Shown: piece after piece, positions 43,198-54,314 of the stretch
Layout of the letters: each line of letters starts with the position of its first letter
How positions within the stretch are numbered: the first letter of the stretch is position 1
From: Lunularia cruciata
Lineage: Eukaryota; Streptophyta; Marchantiopsida; Lunulariales; Lunulariaceae
Reading direction: 5' to 3'
Length of the DNA: 64,000 bases
NCBI GenBank assembly: GCA_948567375.1
Contig: OX419755.1
Span: 32,183,001-32,247,000 of the forward strand
Position numbers and translations under genes: made by a program
Notes under the pieces: model-generated
Databases searched by the model: none
The model's input: only the letters and a program-made list of their open reading frames with translations
What the model was told of the DNA's origin: nothing

Positions 43198-43619
43198 TCA
43201 TCTTGTTCTTGATTTGAAACCTAACTTTATAGTCCAATGTTTCTCAATCATTCTTTGAAAGATTGTCTACCAAGAAATCACACCTTTTGCATGCACTTCT
43301 CTTGTCACTGTCAATTTTTCCTGCTCATGCCTTAGCTTGTGTGCGGTACCGTTCTTGAATTTCCAACCTGAAGGAAATCTGTTACTCCGTCTTTGTATTG
43401 GGTTGATCACACCAAGGCAAAGTCTCCTTACTTTGGGTTAAACTCTAGCAGATCCAATCTAAGTACTTCATGTCTGACACAAAGTCACTTTTCTTTGGGT
43501 TACAAAGCAAAGACAAAATTCTTCTCCTTCTAATGCTATTTTGGTTCAATATAACTTCATTTGTACACTTCTTCAAAATAGAACAAAACTTTTTAAAAAT
43601 TAAAAATGTGGGCACCATA
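43198..43619 (-). promoter_or_regulatory. GL-1 LTR 5' part (U3 start)
   Basis: Noncoding LTR sequence between the element end (TATGGTGCCCACATTTTT on the minus strand) and the ORF start. Similar ends occur at 51105 (GL-3), 54315 (GL-4) and 63657 (GL-2). Confidence 0.6.
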
Positions 43620-43632
43620 CTTTGATACCACT

Positions 43633-43825
43633 TGTTGGGAGAAATTGAAGTGGATTGAGAGAACAATAAGAATACAAATCTGACTATTCAATGGAGCAAA
43701 TTTCATTTATCAATATAGTAAACAAAATTATGCATAGAAATTATACAAGTTTCATGTGGTTTGGCCAATGTTTACCTATGTCCAAAATTGCATAAGCGTT
43801 TATTCACTCAAGAAGTGCCCTACAT
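43633..43825 (-). repeat. Copia-1 5' LTR, truncated
   Basis: It starts TGTTGGGAGA on the plus strand, right next to the primer site. It aligns with 2367-2560 and stops at 43825, where sequence of an Athila-like element begins. The missing outer end means no duplication can be read for Copia-1. Confidence 0.75.
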
Positions 43826-44158
43826 CTTATCATAGCTCTCTTTTTGTTTCCTTTGGGTTTTTCCACTCAAATCATAGCAACTACTTGTGTTTCCTCCAAT
43901 TCCATGAGTTGATCCTTCCTTGACATTTCTACATCACTTCCTTGTATCGTCTTCAATTTCTTATGAATACTGTGAAAAGTAGGAAGATCAGAGTTAATAG
44001 GTAAGGTAGATTCAATACCATATACCATATACCATATGAAATAAAGAGTATCAAGTGGATGTTTTAATGGTTGTCATATCCTCCCATAGAACTGCATGAA
44101 TCCTCTTGTCCCAATGATGTTAAGCCTCTTCCATTTTTGCATCTTTGGCCAACATCAT
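43826..44158 (-). pseudogene. Ath-3 fragment, integrase C-terminal part
   Basis: It aligns with Ath-2 26497-26820 (integrase end and linker). It ends in ATCAT at the GL-3 insertion and resumes at 56928. Confidence 0.82.
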
Positions 44159-45057
44159 TGTAGCACCCTCATTTTTTGGTTTTGGATGGTTTTCATAAAG
44201 TTTTGAAGAAGAAGTAAGTTGGTAAAGCCAAAGGAGGGCTAAATGGGAAGGAAAATATGAAAATGTGTGTGTTTGGGCTAAACCCAAAGTTGACCTCAGT
44301 CAAGTCCAAAAGACCCAAGATAACTTTGTATTGGGTAGCGCAATATGATCCAAAGAACTTGTAACAAACTTCTCTGGGGTTTGCCAATCAAGAAAGTATG
44401 CGGGAAGAAAGTGACGACCTCAAGATCAAGAAGTTCTTGACAGTGACAAGAAACAACCTTACAAAATTGGTGACTGGCACGGAGAAGCAACTGAAGAATG
44501 ACCAATCAGCAAAGGACTATAAAATCAAGATTTTTGCAAGGAAGCATTGCAATGTGTAGATGCTCTGCCCCTATTTAGAGTTGATCCAAAGTATTTCAAA
44601 TTGCAAATTTGCAAGAAGATAAGTGGGTTAGGATCTCAAGAGTGATCTCTCACAAGAAGAGAGTGAGGAAACACATGATGGCCCCAAAAGGGAGTAAGTA
44701 GAGTGTGGTGAGAGGTTTTGCAATGCGTAGATTAGATGTAGTGGGGAGGATTGATGTCTTAGCAAGACTTTGTATCACATTCTTGGCCTAGAACTGGAAT
44801 TTCAGTTTTCCAGGTTTCATGGCAGAAATTGCAGCAAGTGATTGCAAGGATAGGCCAAAGTATGAAGGGAAGGGAGGCAATCCGGCTCAATGGACAAAGT
44901 CAGATTGGAGTTAGTTCTGGAGAGAGAAGCAAGAGAGGTAGGAGGTACCATCTTCTATTGGAAGTGTGATGCCTTAAAAGAGACTACCAAGGTGAGAAAT
45001 TCTTTCAATCAACCTTGCCCCAAGAATGGGTATAAGGTGGATACAAATACAAATTCA
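44159..45057 (+). repeat. GL-3 5' LTR, 3'-truncated
   Basis: It aligns with 51105-52160 of the 3' LTR (same cattttttggttttggatgg start, aagcaactgaagaatgacc block, and start of the LTR ORF) up to gtataaggtggata. Beyond that, similarity to the LTR ends, so the rest of the LTR, the primer site and the leader are deleted. Confidence 0.8.
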
Positions 45058-46482
45058 AATTCAAAACTAGGTGTCAAATCAACATGAATGTATGCACTAA
45101 GTGAACAACAAGAAGAGAGAGCTCAAAGATGAACTTTGCAACATGAAGAAGAAGAACGTTAGAATGGCCATATCAATTTAGACAAGGCCGAAAGAGAGGC
45201 ATTGGATTAACAACTCCTTCATGAAGTTCAAGAATCCCTGCAAGAGCTCAAATAAAAGAAACATGAAGTTGGGTGGCATGACTACTTCACGTCTCCCAAT
45301 TCCAAGGAGAAGAAAGACTTGAGTAGGCAAACATATTTTTTATGACCCAATACACCAACTTCCCCAAATACTATCAAGGAAGTCATGTTTCTAAAAGAAT
45401 TCATTCATGAAAAGACAACACAAAGTTTGACGGAAGAAGAGTGTCAACATCTTCTATGCACGATCCTTGATTGGCTCAAGGGAATTTCAAAGAACACTCT
45501 GAGGGTGTTGAAAATATTTCCTCTACTTGGGTTGAGGTCGACACAATCAGAGAAGAAGGAACTATCAAAGAAGACCCTACGTTGAACTTGACCAATTGGA
45601 ACCCTTGGCTGTCAACATAGCATCAATACCAGCTAGTTCCTTGGGTCCATCAAGTTCAACTTTACCACAGCTGACTCCGTAGAGCTGAACAATGACTTTG
45701 CTACCTGTCACCCAACATGCCTATCAGAAGTATCAAAGAGGAAAAAACAAGACAAAGTTCCTGATGAATTCATCAAAGAATTCAAAGTCATTTCCTTTGC
45801 CAACAAGGAGCATGACTTTGCGGATCATTTGCAAATTTTTCCAAGTCTACTCTGAAAGAAAGTCCAAAGCTGGTATACCCATGTAACTCAAAAGGAGTTC
45901 ACACCAGCCGACTGGGCAGACTTGCAAAATGGTTTCTTGGAAACAATTTTGGGTAGTTTATTACAATATAAGTGTCTTCACGACACTCAATGATTTGGAC
46001 AGAGGGAAGAAGGAAAAGTTGTGAGACTACTCTGAGTGGTTCATGGCTCTTTTGAATCGTGTCTAAAAGCAATACGGTGTGGTGGGTTACTCTGGTGCTC
46101 AAGCCATTACCTGGTTCCTTGGTGGACTTTCACTAGAGATTCATATCTTTGCCAAGAGAGGAAGAGTGTAACTTCCTTGGACAAAGTCCTCAAACATGTG
46201 ACCCAATATGAGGTGGCTCACTCTCACTCGTCCAGTAACCAAAGGAATGAAGAAAAGAAAGGCAAGAAGCCCAGAAGAAGAGCTTCTTGTAGTGCATTAT
46301 CTTCTTTAGAGGAATCCTCCATGTCTTCAAGCTCTTCTTTGGAATCTGAAGAAGATTCAAATCCAAGGAGAATATGAAGGCACAAGGGAAAGAAGCCAGT
46401 AACACCTCTAGCAAAGTGTGTAAATAAGGCGGGTCAAAAGCTAGAGACTCTTATTAAAGAATTTGCAGATTTCAAGATCCAA
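45058..46482 (+). pseudogene. GL-3 Gag, N-terminal part, frameshifted
   Basis: Short frames such as 45385-45585 and 46036-46377 carry Gag-like sequence. Near 46100-46210 the frames give ITWFLGGLS and DKVLKHVTQYEVAHS, the typical end of a plant gypsy capsid, followed by a Ser/Glu-rich stretch. Many stops. Confidence 0.6.
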
Positions 46483-47646
46483 ATGATTGGAGCTAAGGAC
46501 CAAAGAAAGCCTTTGTCATTTGGAAAACCAAATGTATGGTGCACTACGTGTGGTAAATCCGCCCACGCTAATACAAAGTGTTTGACTTGCACTACATTTC
46601 CAGTGCAACAAATTGATTGGGTTCTAGGTTGGGACCAAAGTGAGGAAGATGAGGTTGTGTATCAGACCCAAGAGGTACAGCCTCAAGCAAGCACATCATA
46701 TCCAAGGTATGGACCAAGGGAGTACAACAACAATGCTCCTCCACAAAGACTACCAATGGGCGGCCAAAATATGCCTCAAAAAGTTGCATCAGGTGCTTGT
46801 TATAATTGTGGCTTGATGGGACATTGGTATCCAAACTGTTTGGAGCCAAGACAACAAATTGGGTATGTTCTCCTATGTGGGAATTGTAAAGGATTGGGTC
46901 ATACTGGAAATCAGTGCCCTAAACCACCAAACCCAAAGCCGCCTGTGAAATATGTAAAGATCCCAGCTGAGCATGTTGCGCTTCAATTGAAAGGGGATAC
47001 AAATGTAAATTTTATAACACTTGAGGAGGAGAGACCTCAAGAAAGGAGTCCAGCTTCTGAAGGGGAATGGCCAGAATTCAAAATTTTGAAGGTTGCAACA
47101 CGCTTGGGTAAGAAGAAGTGTGACCCCAAAGAAGCAAGTACTCCTTCTTTGTCTTTACAAAAGGCAAAGATACTTCACCCAAAAACTATTCTTTCTACCA
47201 AGGAGGAAAAATTTCTAGCTAAAGCTTGGCAAAAAGAAATCAACAAAGCAGTACAAAGAACTTGGGAGATGAGTTTGGAGGATAAGAAGACGGAGCCTCC
47301 TGTATTTTTGGTGGATATCAGATCCAAAGTGAAGGATCTAATCCAAGCCAAGGTGGGCAAACCCAATGAACCTTGGTTCAATACCGCCAATACTCCGGTC
47401 ACCATCTTGAAGCGCCACAAATTCCAATTTGAACGGGGAGAGGCTTCAAACCCGAAGACAAAGGCAAAGAAGGTGAAGTTGGGAGGAATTCCTCAATACG
47501 ATATTGTGGCAGATTTGGCATCTACAAGTGCTATCATCACATTTAAGCAATTGTGGGAGGACAATAAGTTGTACAAGAAGCAACTAGGTTTAGCCCTCAA
47601 GAAAGTAAGGGCAATGTCTAAAAAAGACCTGCCAGCTATTGAATAG
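46483..47646 (+). CDS. gag: GL-3 Gag nucleocapsid with zinc knuckles
   Basis: This 387-residue frame holds CTTCGKSAHANTKC, CYNCGLMGHWYPNC (CX2CX4HX4C) and CGNCKGLGHTGNQC (CX2CX4HX4C). The region after residue 150 is Lys/Glu-rich and ends near the protease. A TAG at 47644-47646 separates it from the protease in the same frame. The first ATG is internal to Gag; upstream frames continue it. Confidence 0.85.
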   Translation: MIGAKDQRKPLSFGKPNVWCTTCGKSAHANTKCLTCTTFPVQQIDWVLGWDQSEEDEVVYQTQEVQPQASTSYPRYGPREYNNNAPPQRLPMGGQNMPQKVASGACYNCGLMGHWYPNCLEPRQQIGYVLLCGNCKGLGHTGNQCPKPPNPKPPVKYVKIPAEHVALQLKGDTNVNFITLEEERPQERSPASEGEWPEFKILKVATRLGKKKCDPKEASTPSLSLQKAKILHPKTILSTKEEKFLAKAWQKEINKAVQRTWEMSLEDKKTEPPVFLVDIRSKVKDLIQAKVGKPNEPWFNTANTPVTILKRHKFQFERGEASNPKTKAKKVKLGGIPQYDIVADLASTSAIITFKQLWEDNKLYKKQLGLALKKVRAMSKKDLPAIE

Positions 47647-48312
47647 AAAGATCTGAGATCTCCCAAAGTTGATGCAAAGATTGCAAGGTGCATGATCACA
47701 TCAACACCCATTGATTCGGGTTGTCGTGTGAATGTCATGACAGAAGACACTACATATTGATTGGGGTATATGATGTTTGAACCAACACCTTGATTTTGAA
47801 ATTTGCAGACCAAACCAGGAGATGGCCTTTGGGCATGCTATAGAATATTACATGATCATTGGAGGAGTGCCCTTCAAGTTAAACTACATTGTATTGCAAC
47901 CAGTAACCAATATTGGTTACCTGCTCTTGATCAGAACCTTGGTTGTTCAATGCTCAAGTTATTGTGGATTGGCACCAGTAGAAGCTACGGTTCAAGGACA
48001 TCTCGTCCAAAGATCAAAAGTTGGTGATAGTGAGTTGGACAAAGGTTCCCCACCTTGGGAAACAACTTTTTTAGAAGATGAAGATGAATCCAAAGATTCA
48101 TCATCTTTGTCTTCAAGGGATTCCAAAGACAAAGTCCAAGTCAATTACTTGGAATGCTATGGGGTAGAGGTCAAAGATGAAGACTCATATAACATCACCT
48201 TGGAGGAAGGGGGTCTAACCGTAGTTTGACTTGGGTTAAGCTGAGTCGGTCATATTGAAGGAATCATTAACCCCAATGACTATCAAGATGTTGTCTTGAT
48301 TGAAGGTAAATT
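47647..48312 (+). pseudogene. GL-3 protease and linker to RT
   Basis: In frame after the TAG the sequence reads TPIDSGCRVNVMTED (DSG active site, about 47710-47750), then a TGA. Frame 47777-48229 continues the protease (FKLNYIVLQPV, YLLLIRTL, where the family usually has LLLGRPWL) and ends in a Ser/Asp-rich linker. Confidence 0.75.
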
Positions 48313-49479
48313 TTGAAGATTTTGAAGACAGTCACTTTGGAGGAGTTGGTGGGATACATTGCTCTATTTATAGAATTCCAAGATGTATTTGCTTGGTCTA
48401 TTGATCAAATGCCGGGTATTCCACAAGAATTTGGAGAACCATGGATTGATTTGATTGAAGGTGCAATTCCGGTTTGGCAAAGGCAGTACTGCTTGAACCC
48501 AAAGTACTTGTTACTACTGAAAGATGAAATTGACAAGTACTTAGGGGCCGGAATAATCTTTCCCATCTTGAGTAGTGAGTGGGTCTTTCCCATTTTCATT
48601 GTTCTAAAGAAGAAGACTGGAGAGATTCAAGTGTGCCAAGATTTTTGTAGGTTGAATGTAGTCACAAGGAAGGATCATTGTCCCTTGCCTTTTACCAATA
48701 CAATTTTGGACCAAGTAGTTGGTCATCATTGTTACAATTTTCTTGATGGATTTTTAGGGTATAATCAAGTATCCATCCAAGAAGAAGACAAGGAGAAAAC
48801 AATATTCACTACCAATTTGGGCACTTTTGCTTACAATCAAATGCCGTTTGGGCTCCCGCTACTTTCCAACGGATGATGAATGCAATCTTCAAAGATTTTC
48901 TGTGCAAATTTGTGGAATTCTTCATTGATGATTTTTGTATGTTTGGGCGACAAGAAGTACGTTTGGATTACCTTTGCCAAACTTTTGAAAGGTGTCATTT
49001 TGCCGGTTTGTCATTACACTTGGAGAAATGCTTCTTCCCAATGAAGGAGGAAATTCTTCTAGGGCATTGGGTGTCAAGCCAAGGTATTGAAGTCAATTTC
49101 TAGAAGGTTAAAGTCATCTCAGCTTTGGAAAACATCCAAAGAGCTAAGGGCCTTCTTGGGACATGTTGGATACTACAAACACTTTGTATCAAACTATGCG
49201 GTGATTGTTGCACCCCTTACAAAGCTTCTGAAGAAGTCCAAAGACTACTTGCGGGAAGCAGAACAAGAACAAGCTTTCCAAGTGTTGAAGAAGAAACTGG
49301 TTGAAGCACCAGTGATGAGGGCCCCAAATTGGGATGTTCCTCTTCATGTGTATGTGGACACTTTGTCCATGGCAATTGGGGTCATCTTAAGTCTAAAGGA
49401 CAAAAAGAAAAAGGAACTTCTTGATCTATTATGCCAGCCAACAGCTATCAATTTCAAAAAAGAACTATTCAATGACTGA
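48313..49479 (+). pseudogene. pol: GL-3 reverse transcriptase
   Basis: Frames 48313-48876, 48873-49103 and 49087-49479 together give RT: VCQDFCRLNVVTRKDH, FLDGFLGYNQVSI (catalytic Asp), MPFGL, then a frameshift at about 48853, TFQRMMNAIF, EFFIDDFCMFG (FIDD) and ELRAFLGHVGYYKHF (thumb). It ends with the first RNase H strand (VYVDTLSMAIG). FIDDF and FLGYNQ place it near the Athila/Tat branch, but it is clearly distinct from the Ath elements. Confidence 0.87.
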
Positions 49480-49942
49480 AAGAGAAGCACTTGGGGTGGT
49501 TTATGCCTAGAAAAAGTTTCACCACTACCTGTTGGGATACAAGTTTGTCTTCTATGTTGACCATTGTGCGTTGCAACATTTGGTCAAGAAGGCAGATTTG
49601 TCTGGGCAAATTGCAACATGGATCTTGTTATTACAAGAATTCACATACACTGTACAAGTAAGGAAGGGAGCTTTGCATTCAAATGCAGACTTCCTATCCA
49701 GGTTGGAAACTCAAGACCAAGACTTGAAAGTTGATGATTGGTTTCCTAATGAAGAGCTATATCATTTAATGGCTATGCAAAGTACAATATATATGGCCGA
49801 ATATCACTATCTGCATACCTGTCATTGTCTTGAGGGGCTGGACCTAGAGTAGAGAGCAGTCTTCCTTAAGAAGATGGGACTGTGACAACTAAAATACAAC
49901 ATTTTATTTAAGATGGGCAAAGACAAAGTACTTTAAAGATGC
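49480..49942 (+). pseudogene. GL-3 RNase H
   Basis: Frame 49532-49852 contains FYVDHCALQHLV, then IATWILLLQEFTYTVQVRKG and SNADFLSRLE, the conserved end of gypsy RNase H. A stop at 49850 and about 90 bp of linker precede the integrase. Confidence 0.83.
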
Positions 49943-50948
49943 TTGAAGGCATACAAAGTTGGAGGAGTCATTGAGTCCTTACACTTTGAAGCATCAAGAG
50001 GACACTATGCCTTGAAGAATATTGTAAAGAAGATCCTTTCAGCAAGGTATTGGTGGCCTACAATGTATAAAGACATGCACACCCATATTCAAAGTTGTGA
50101 TGCATGTCAAAGAACAAGAAAGCCACGGCTACTTCCTAGTTGCCTTTGAGACCAATTTTGCCATTGACTCCATTTGAGAAATGGTGTATTGATTTTGTGG
50201 GGCCAATTCAACTAGTGACCTGGGTCCCAAGGAAGAGATACATCTTGGTGTGCATTGATTATGCTACCAAGATGGTTGAAGCAAAAGCAACATGAAGAGA
50301 TGATGCAAAAATAGTTGTAGAATTTTTCTTCCAAAACATTATTTCACCTTACAAATGTCCTCTCAAATTGGCTAGTGATTGGGGAACTCATTTTTTGAAT
50401 TCCTTGGTGGAAGCGTTAACCAAGTACTTCCAGATTAAACATTGGAAGACTACTTCCTATAATCCAAAAGCAAATAGACTAACAGAGAAGGCCAATGGAT
50501 TGTTATGTAAAATTTTGAACAAGGTGACAGTCAATTATGCTTACAATTGGGACACAAAGTTACCTATAGCTTTGTGGGCATACAAAACAACTAAGAAGAT
50601 TACAACCAAACAAACCCCATATTTATTGACATACGGATTGCATCCCATACTACCAATTGAATTTGAAGTACCATCATAGTAGATTCTTTGCAAGAATGAT
50701 TGTCGGATGAAGAAAGCTAGGATCTTCAGATCCATCAATTGATGTGGTCAAAAGAGAAAAGAGACAATGCAATAAAAACCACAAAGGAAGTGCAAGAACA
50801 AAATAAATTTAAGCATGATAAGAGAATCAAGCCTGTGGCTGTTCAAGCGGGTGATTTGGTGTTGTTATATGACAATCACCAAATATTTTTTCTAGGCAAA
50901 CTGCATTTAAGGTGGATGTGGTCATTACCGTGCCATGCACATTTATGA
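49943..50948 (+). pseudogene. GL-3 integrase
   Basis: The zinc domain is LHFEASRGHYALKN with CDACQR (49943-50149). After a TGA the core shows WCIDFVGPI (about 50185-50210), LASDWGTHF (50368 onward) and NRLTEKANGLL with the Glu. Frame 50739-50948 covers the C-terminal VQAGDLVLLYD module. At least two stops interrupt it. Confidence 0.83.
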
Positions 50949-51104
50949 TAATGGCTCAATTCAACTTGTAGACCTAGAAGGAAATCCTTTTGCCACTCAA
51001 GTGAACGGGTGGAGAGTTAGAAAATATTGGACCTCAAAACCCACTTTGTCTAAAGAACCTGCTGTTGGTGTTTGTGTGGACACTCATATTTGAGGTAGGG
51101 GATA
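50949..51104 (+). promoter_or_regulatory. GL-3 pol end and polypurine tract
   Basis: The tail of pol ends around 51090 and is followed by TTTGAGGTAGGGGATA (about 51089-51104), a purine tract directly abutting the 3' LTR start TATGGTACC. Confidence 0.7.
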
Positions 51105-51331
51105 TATGGTACCTACATTTTTTGGTTTTGGATGGTTTTCATAAAGTTTTTAAGAAGAAGTATGTTGGTAAAGCCAAAGGAGGGTTAAACAGGAAGGAAA
51201 ATGTGAAGAAGTGTGAGTTTGGGCTAAACCCAAAGTCAACCTTGGGTCAAGTCCAAAGGACTTAGGATGGACAAGAGGAAAAGGCAAAGAAGAAGACTTT
51301 GTATCAGGTTGTGCATCCTGATCCAAAGAAC

Positions 51332-51629
51332 CTATAACAAACTTCTTTGGGGTTTGCCAATCAAGAAAGTGCGTAGGAAGGAAGTCGACCTCGGGTTAAG
51401 TTTGAAGGACCCAAGATGGACAAGAGGGAAACGAGAGGAAGAGGACTTCATATTGGGTAGCGCAGCGTGATCCAAAGAACCTATAACAAACTTCTTTGGG
51501 GTTTGCCAATCAAGAAAGTTCACAAGAAGGAAGTAATGACCTTGGGATCAAGAAGTTCTTGATAGTGACAGGAAACAACCTTAGAAAATTGATGATTGGA
51601 GCGGAGAAGCAATTGAAGAATGACCGATC
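51332..51629 (+). repeat. Tandem duplication in the GL-3 3' LTR
   Basis: Two units of about 149 bp share ccaaagaacctataacaaac and tggggtttgccaatcaagaa. The 5' LTR at 44159-45057 has a single unit, so the duplication arose after insertion. Confidence 0.8.
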
Positions 51630-51673
51630 AGCAATATACTATAAAATCAAGATTTCTGTGAGGAAGTATTGCA

Positions 51674-54215
51674 ATGTCCAGATGCTACCCTATCCCTACT
51701 CAGAGTCAACCCAAAGTATTACAAATTGCAAATTTGCAAGAAAACGAGTGGGTTAGGATCTCCGGAACAATCTTTCACAAGAAGAGAGTGAGGAAGCACA
51801 TGATGGCCCCAAAAGGGAGTAATCAGAGTGCGGTGAGAGGTCTTGCAATGCATAGATTAGATGTAGTGGCAAGGATTGATGTCTTAGCAAGACTTTGTAT
51901 CATGTTCTTGGCCTAGAACTTGAATTTCAGTTTTCTAGGTTTCATGGCAGAAATCACCGCGAGTGATTGCAAGGATGGGCCAAAGTATGAAGGGAGGAGA
52001 GGGAATCCGGCTTGATGATCTGAGTCAGATTGGAGGTTAGATCTGGGGAGAAACGCAAGAGAGGTAGGAGGCACAACCTTCTATCAAAAGTGTGATGCCT
52101 TAGAAGAGATTGTAATGGTGAGAAATTCTTTCAATATACCTCTCACCAAGAATAAGTATAAGGTGGATAGTTATAGAGATCACAAGTAGAGAGGGATTGT
52201 AAGCATGATGATGGCAATGTTCAAGCCAAAGTGAACCACTTATGTCATGATGCAATAGGCGGTGTTCTTTCACCAAATGTTTGCAAGAGAAACAATGGAC
52301 TGGGCAAAATGTTTGCATCAGCAAGTGAGGCAGATGATTTGGGTTGGAGGATGGATATGAAACCACATTATTTTGTGCCCTTCTTAGCTCATTTCTACTT
52401 TGGGCTGAATTTACTGATTTTGGAGGAGAGAAACAAAATGCGCTTGCACTTTTATCTAGATCTGTGCAAGGAGGCAGATACGGATGAACAATATTATATG
52501 GAGTGGGTGCAAGAAGGAGATGAGTACTACAAGAAGAGTGGGAAGGAGAGAATTCTAGCAGTTGATATCCCCATAGCAAGAAAGAGAAATTAACCTGAAA
52601 GTCACCTTGTGGTAATACAGCCACCGAAGATGCAAAAGCTTAACCCAAAGGCAATGTTGGTGAAAGCAAAGGAATAGACTTTGGAAGAAGAGGAGGAGTT
52701 TGAAGGAGAAACTGAGTCAAAGGAAGAAGCTTTGGGAGGAGAAGAAGAGTTCACACTGCAAAGTGAAGAGTCAAGGAGTGGCAGCAAAGGCAAGGTGGAG
52801 GTTTAGCAAACCCAAAGACAGAGTGCCGATGCGTAGAAGCCAAGTTCAAAGGTGTCCACCATAGAATGAGGATGTGAGAAGAAGGAAGGAGTCTTGGTAT
52901 GTCCAAGAACTGCCAAGGGGAAGAGAAGCGTGCATGCAGCCAACATGGGGCCCAATAAAGTCACCACAAAAGAGGAGGAGAGCTTGGATGGGAAGACATT
53001 GAAGGTAAAAAGATCACGACTTTGGGGTAAGGCGCCAGTAGAAAAGTTACATATAGTAGAAGACAAAGTTCGGGCCAATGACAAGAAGTATGATAGAGTG
53101 GAATACTTGTCAAAGGTTGTGTGTCCATTGTTAAGGTTTTGCAACAGAAGAAAGTAGATGGCGAGTGCTAACCTCAATGTGAAAGATGAGTTAGTAGTAG
53201 TAGAAAAGTGGAGTGTAGAGACCTCATTGTTAAGAAGTAAATTAACAGGAGTAGAGATGGAGGCCAAAGAACTTTGAGTAGAGGAGATTCTTTGTGGTAA
53301 GCATTCAAAAGCAATGAGAGAGGATTTAGTGAAGAGTTGAGAAGAAGTAAAGGAGAAGATGGTGTTGGTAGAAGTGCTAAAGGGAGAACTTGCCAATGCA
53401 CAAGTAGAACTAATACATTTGAAGGCAAGTGTGGAAGTAATGGAGCAAGAGTTGGAGAGTCTAAGAAGAAGGAAGCCAGGAAAGATCAGGCCTGACAGCG
53501 ATAGTTAGAAGAACATAGTAGGGAAGAAGATAGATTGCAAGGATTGCAAGGATTTTTAAGAGTGGCGGAAGAACACATTGCAATAAATCAACAAGAGAAG
53601 GAGGCAATGAAGGCTAAATTTGAGGATGAATTGCAGATGTATCACAATGAATTGGAAGAAGAAAGAAAGAATGAGAAGCTCAAGACAATGGTGGAAGCCA
53701 ATGACATAGCAAGAGTGGTAAGCAAGATAAAGGCAATGCTCAGCACGGAAGTTGAAGGGAAGTTGGAAGAAGCCAGACTGCACGAGTTGAATTTGTTGGT
53801 GCAAGAGACAAGGAAGAGGAAGGAAAAGGACACAAAGCTAAATAATTTATTAATTTTTTGTGAGAGTGGGTAGATAGGAGATGTTAGTAGTAGGAGATAA
53901 TATGTATCTTAAATTGGATCTTGTTAGGACAGAGTTGGATAACTTTGTAGTGAAGTGTAATTAGTTAGAAGGTCCAATGTAAGTGAACTAGGAGTTAATG
54001 TGTCTTTGGATCAGTTACTTGAGACATTAGAGAAGAGTGGGTTAGAAAATACTAATGAAGATGGAATAAGTAGGAGTGCATTTATAGTTTGTAGTGAAGA
54101 AATGGTAGACATAGAAGAGTTAGGAGTGGAAGTGAGTAGACCCAAAGAAGGGGAAATACTTGAAGGAACATCGATTTTGGAGGCCAAAGTCAAAGTTGAC
54201 ATCGGATCTAGTTAG
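51674..54215 (+). pseudogene. GL-3 LTR-borne ORF
   Basis: Blocks in order: LAMHRLDVVARIDVLARLC (about 51840-51900), SFLGFMAEI, a deleted or broken WRL block, HYFVPFLAHFYFGLNLL (52231-52593), a basic/acidic middle (52894-53157) and coiled coil (53535-53873: EKEAMKAKFEDELQMYHNEL and on), ending LLETLEKSG and KVDIGSS at 54215. They match GL-1 and GL-2 domain by domain. It lies downstream of pol in the same sense, the position where env or other extra ORFs occur, but within the LTR. Function unknown. Confidence 0.72.
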
Positions 54216-54314
54216 TAACAGTTTTGAGATTTGAAGAGGTAAATATGAAGAGGTGCACTGTCATTTTGGATCTGAAGGCTAGAAATGTTGTTGTAGAATG
54301 GTATACGTGTTAAC

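Larger units (their letters stand above)
16146..43619 (-). mobile_element. GL-1: giant solo LTR (3.8 kb) interrupted by Ath-1
   Basis: The left end is TGTGACAACCCGGCAAATAT and the right end ATGTGGGCACCATA; in element orientation it runs TATGGTGCCC...GGTTGTCACA. The duplication CTTTG flanks it. Removing Ath-1 leaves 3,822 bp, close to GL-2 (3,780 bp) and to the GL-3 3' LTR (3,911 bp). It has terminal signals and a duplication but no second LTR or gag-pol, which is what a solo LTR looks like. Its reading frame is split by Ath-1 into 16940-18181 and 41834-43197. Confidence 0.82.
2367..43825 (-). mobile_element. Copia-1, decayed Ty1/copia retrotransposon, host of the whole left nest
   Basis: In element orientation the order is 5' LTR remnant (43633-43825), tRNA-iMet primer site, gag (16032-15640), pre-integrase and integrase (about 14960-14210), reverse transcriptase (about 13870-13200) and 3' LTR (left end). 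This Gag-IN-RT order is diagnostic of Ty1/copia. The two LTR remnants share the stretch ending cactcaagaagtg, at about 2525 and 43803. The element is interrupted twice: by DMT-1 in the 3' LTR and by GL-1 in the primer binding site. Every coding domain is broken. The outer end of the 5' LTR is missing where the Ath-3 fragment abuts at 43826. Confidence 0.85.
51105..54314 (+). repeat. GL-3 3' LTR, first part
   Basis: It begins TATGGTACCTACATTTTTTG. It carries a tandem duplication of about 149 bp (ctataacaaacttcttt at 51332 and again at 51481) that the 5' LTR does not show, and then the LTR ORF. It is cut at 54314 by GL-4 and ends at 56227-56927. Confidence 0.82.
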
